A stretch of DNA of 48,072 bases from Treponema sp. Its GTDB lineage: Bacteria > Spirochaetota > Spirochaetia > Treponematales > Treponemataceae. Below, in pieces: positions 47,209 to 48,072 of this stretch. Location of the stretch: NCBI GenBank assembly GCA_016288205.1, contig JAEEYO010000051.1:1-48072 (forward strand), read 5' to 3'. How positions within the stretch are numbered: position 1 is the stretch's first letter; every line of letters starts with the position of its first letter. Under the pieces are notes generated by a model that saw nothing but the letters and a program-made list of their open reading frames with translations, had not been told where the DNA came from and did no database searches. The position numbers were made by a program, and so were the translations under genes.

Positions 47209-48072
47209 ATGAAAAAGGTATTATCTGGAGTTTTTGCAACTGTTTTAACTCTTGTCATGTTTTTTTCTGCTTCAAGCTGTATTAGTCTGTCGGAACTGAT
47301 GGATGCTTCCGGCCCTTCCAATTCTTCCAGGACAGTTTCTTCCGCTCCTGCACCTTCATCAAGTACAAAAGGCAACGGCACAACGACAGTTTCTGATGAC
47401 GGAAAGACTACAACGACAGTTTCTGCCGATGGAAAGACTATAACGACAGTTACAGTAGAGGATGTTTACAAAAGAAAAACTGATGAACCCGTTTATACCA
47501 CATCTTATTCTCCAGGAAACATTGTTTACTCAGACGGAACAATGACAAATTATTACACACTTGATACTTCAAAGACTCCGGTAGCCGTAATTTTTGATGC
47601 CAAAAACAAACTTGGAGTTGCCCTCACCGGCAAAGAGCTTTCATGGGCACCGGCTGAGGCAGCCGGACACAGAGCAGCTCTAAAGACAAGTGATGTTTCC
47701 GGTGAAAAGAACTGGGACGTAATCAAGGCCGCAGACCCCCAGGGAACAAGCACTCCGGCAAAATGCGACGAAAACTATCCGGCCTTCTACTATTGCGCAA
47801 ATTATTCAACCAAGGGATATGAAAACGGATGGTACATGCCTTCAAAAGATGAAATGAAAACCCTTATGTACTGGAAAAGCAACGTAGAGGCTGCGTTGAA
47901 AAAAATCCCCGGTGCAGAGCCTCTCAACCCCAGGGGAGCAAAAGGCTATTCTGATAGCTACTGGTCATCATCACAGTATATAAGTGAGAACCCTGGATCA
48001 TACGGCCAAATCTTTGCATGGGCAATTGATACTACCGGGTATGCCAACTCCAATTCCAAAGAGGCCTTAAAA
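47209..48072 (+). CDS. Lipoprotein with DUF1566-like C-terminus, 3' partial
   Basis: The gene runs off the window end after 288 codons. A signal peptide (residues 1-23) ends in ASSC, a loose spirochaetal lipobox. A Ser/Thr-rich linker with ten-residue repeats follows. Next comes a domain with NGWYMPSKDEMKTLMYWK and SDSYWSSSQY, the pattern of DUF1566/Lcl_C proteins, which are often surface lipoproteins. AAGGAG six or more bases before ATG 47209 fits. Role unknown. Confidence 0.78.
   Translation, partial: MKKVLSGVFATVLTLVMFFSASSCISLSELMDASGPSNSSRTVSSAPAPSSSTKGNGTTTVSDDGKTTTTVSADGKTITTVTVEDVYKRKTDEPVYTTSYSPGNIVYSDGTMTNYYTLDTSKTPVAVIFDAKNKLGVALTGKELSWAPAEAAGHRAALKTSDVSGEKNWDVIKAADPQGTSTPAKCDENYPAFYYCANYSTKGYENGWYMPSKDEMKTLMYWKSNVEAALKKIPGAEPLNPRGAKGYSDSYWSSSQYISENPGSYGQIFAWAIDTTGYANSNSKEALK
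47380..47454 (+). repeat. 30-bp tandem repeat, 2.5 copies, within lipoprotein linker
   Basis: Units 47380-47409 and 47410-47439 plus a partial third encode TTTVSxDGKT-type decapeptides. The unit is a multiple of three, so copy number can change without frameshift. Confidence 0.8.

Overview
The window looks like a chromosomal segment of a host-associated anaerobic spirochaete, most likely a Treponema. This is inferred from content, not from any rRNA or search: an archaeal-type phenylalanyl-tRNA synthetase beta chain (a known spirochaete trait), several lipoproteins with loose spirochaetal lipoboxes, indolepyruvate:ferredoxin oxidoreductase, a sensory [FeFe]-hydrogenase-like protein, and repeated DUF4143 ATPases. 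Most of the window is ordinary mid-GC chromosome. Two stretches are visibly more AT-rich and carry accessory genes.

Region by region. (1) 1-4.1 kb: the tail of a ThiF/E1-like gene, two DUF4143 ATPases, a DUF72 protein and a MutT-like Nudix hydrolase. (2) 4.5-12.5 kb: an AT-rich defence island with an IetAS-type AAA ATPase/subtilase pair, a stub of another likely effector gene, a HEPN protein, and an McrBC restriction system whose mcrB is split by an in-frame stop. A second Nudix paralogue, in inverted orientation and carrying an in-frame palindromic insertion, closes the island. (3) 13.1-24.3 kb: a phenylacetate-CoA ligase/iorBA operon for aromatic 2-oxo acids, a lipoprotein, a three-gene envelope operon behind a perfect consensus promoter, an XRE regulator, pheT fused to a tRNA-binding domain, a lytic-transglycosylase-like protein and a secreted barnase homologue. 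(4) 24.3-31.7 kb: a cytoplasmic hydrogenase-MCP sensor, then a plus-strand run with an ABC binding protein, a fused permease-ATPase, a methyltransferase, a beta-ketoacyl-synthase-like protein and a protease-less FtsH-like ATPase.

(5) 31.9-37.4 kb, minus strand, AT-rich: the most striking locus. A 43-residue Cys-containing peptide with a strong ribosome binding site, absent from ordinary ORF listings because of its size, is followed by a small P-loop NTPase, an alpha-helical protein, a radical SAM/SPASM enzyme with a PqqD-like N-terminus, two paralogous amidohydrolases and a broken voltage-gated sodium-channel gene. A divergent XRE regulator sits on the other side. This reads as an unassigned RiPP (ribosomally made, modified peptide) cluster.

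(6) 37.8-48 kb: a third DUF4143 ATPase behind tandem 33-bp-spaced repeats, an S1-domain protein, a diguanylate cyclase, an overlapping DNA-repair pair, a ZIP metal transporter, a HAD nucleotidase, a catalytically degenerate penicillin-binding-like lipoprotein, an FMN-dependent alpha-hydroxyacid dehydrogenase-like protein and a partial lipoprotein.

A feature that crosses the regions: nine genes have a sigma70-type promoter (−35, exactly 17 bp, −10) whose −10 box ends 6-7 nt before the ATG and lack a ribosome binding site, so their mRNAs should be leaderless.
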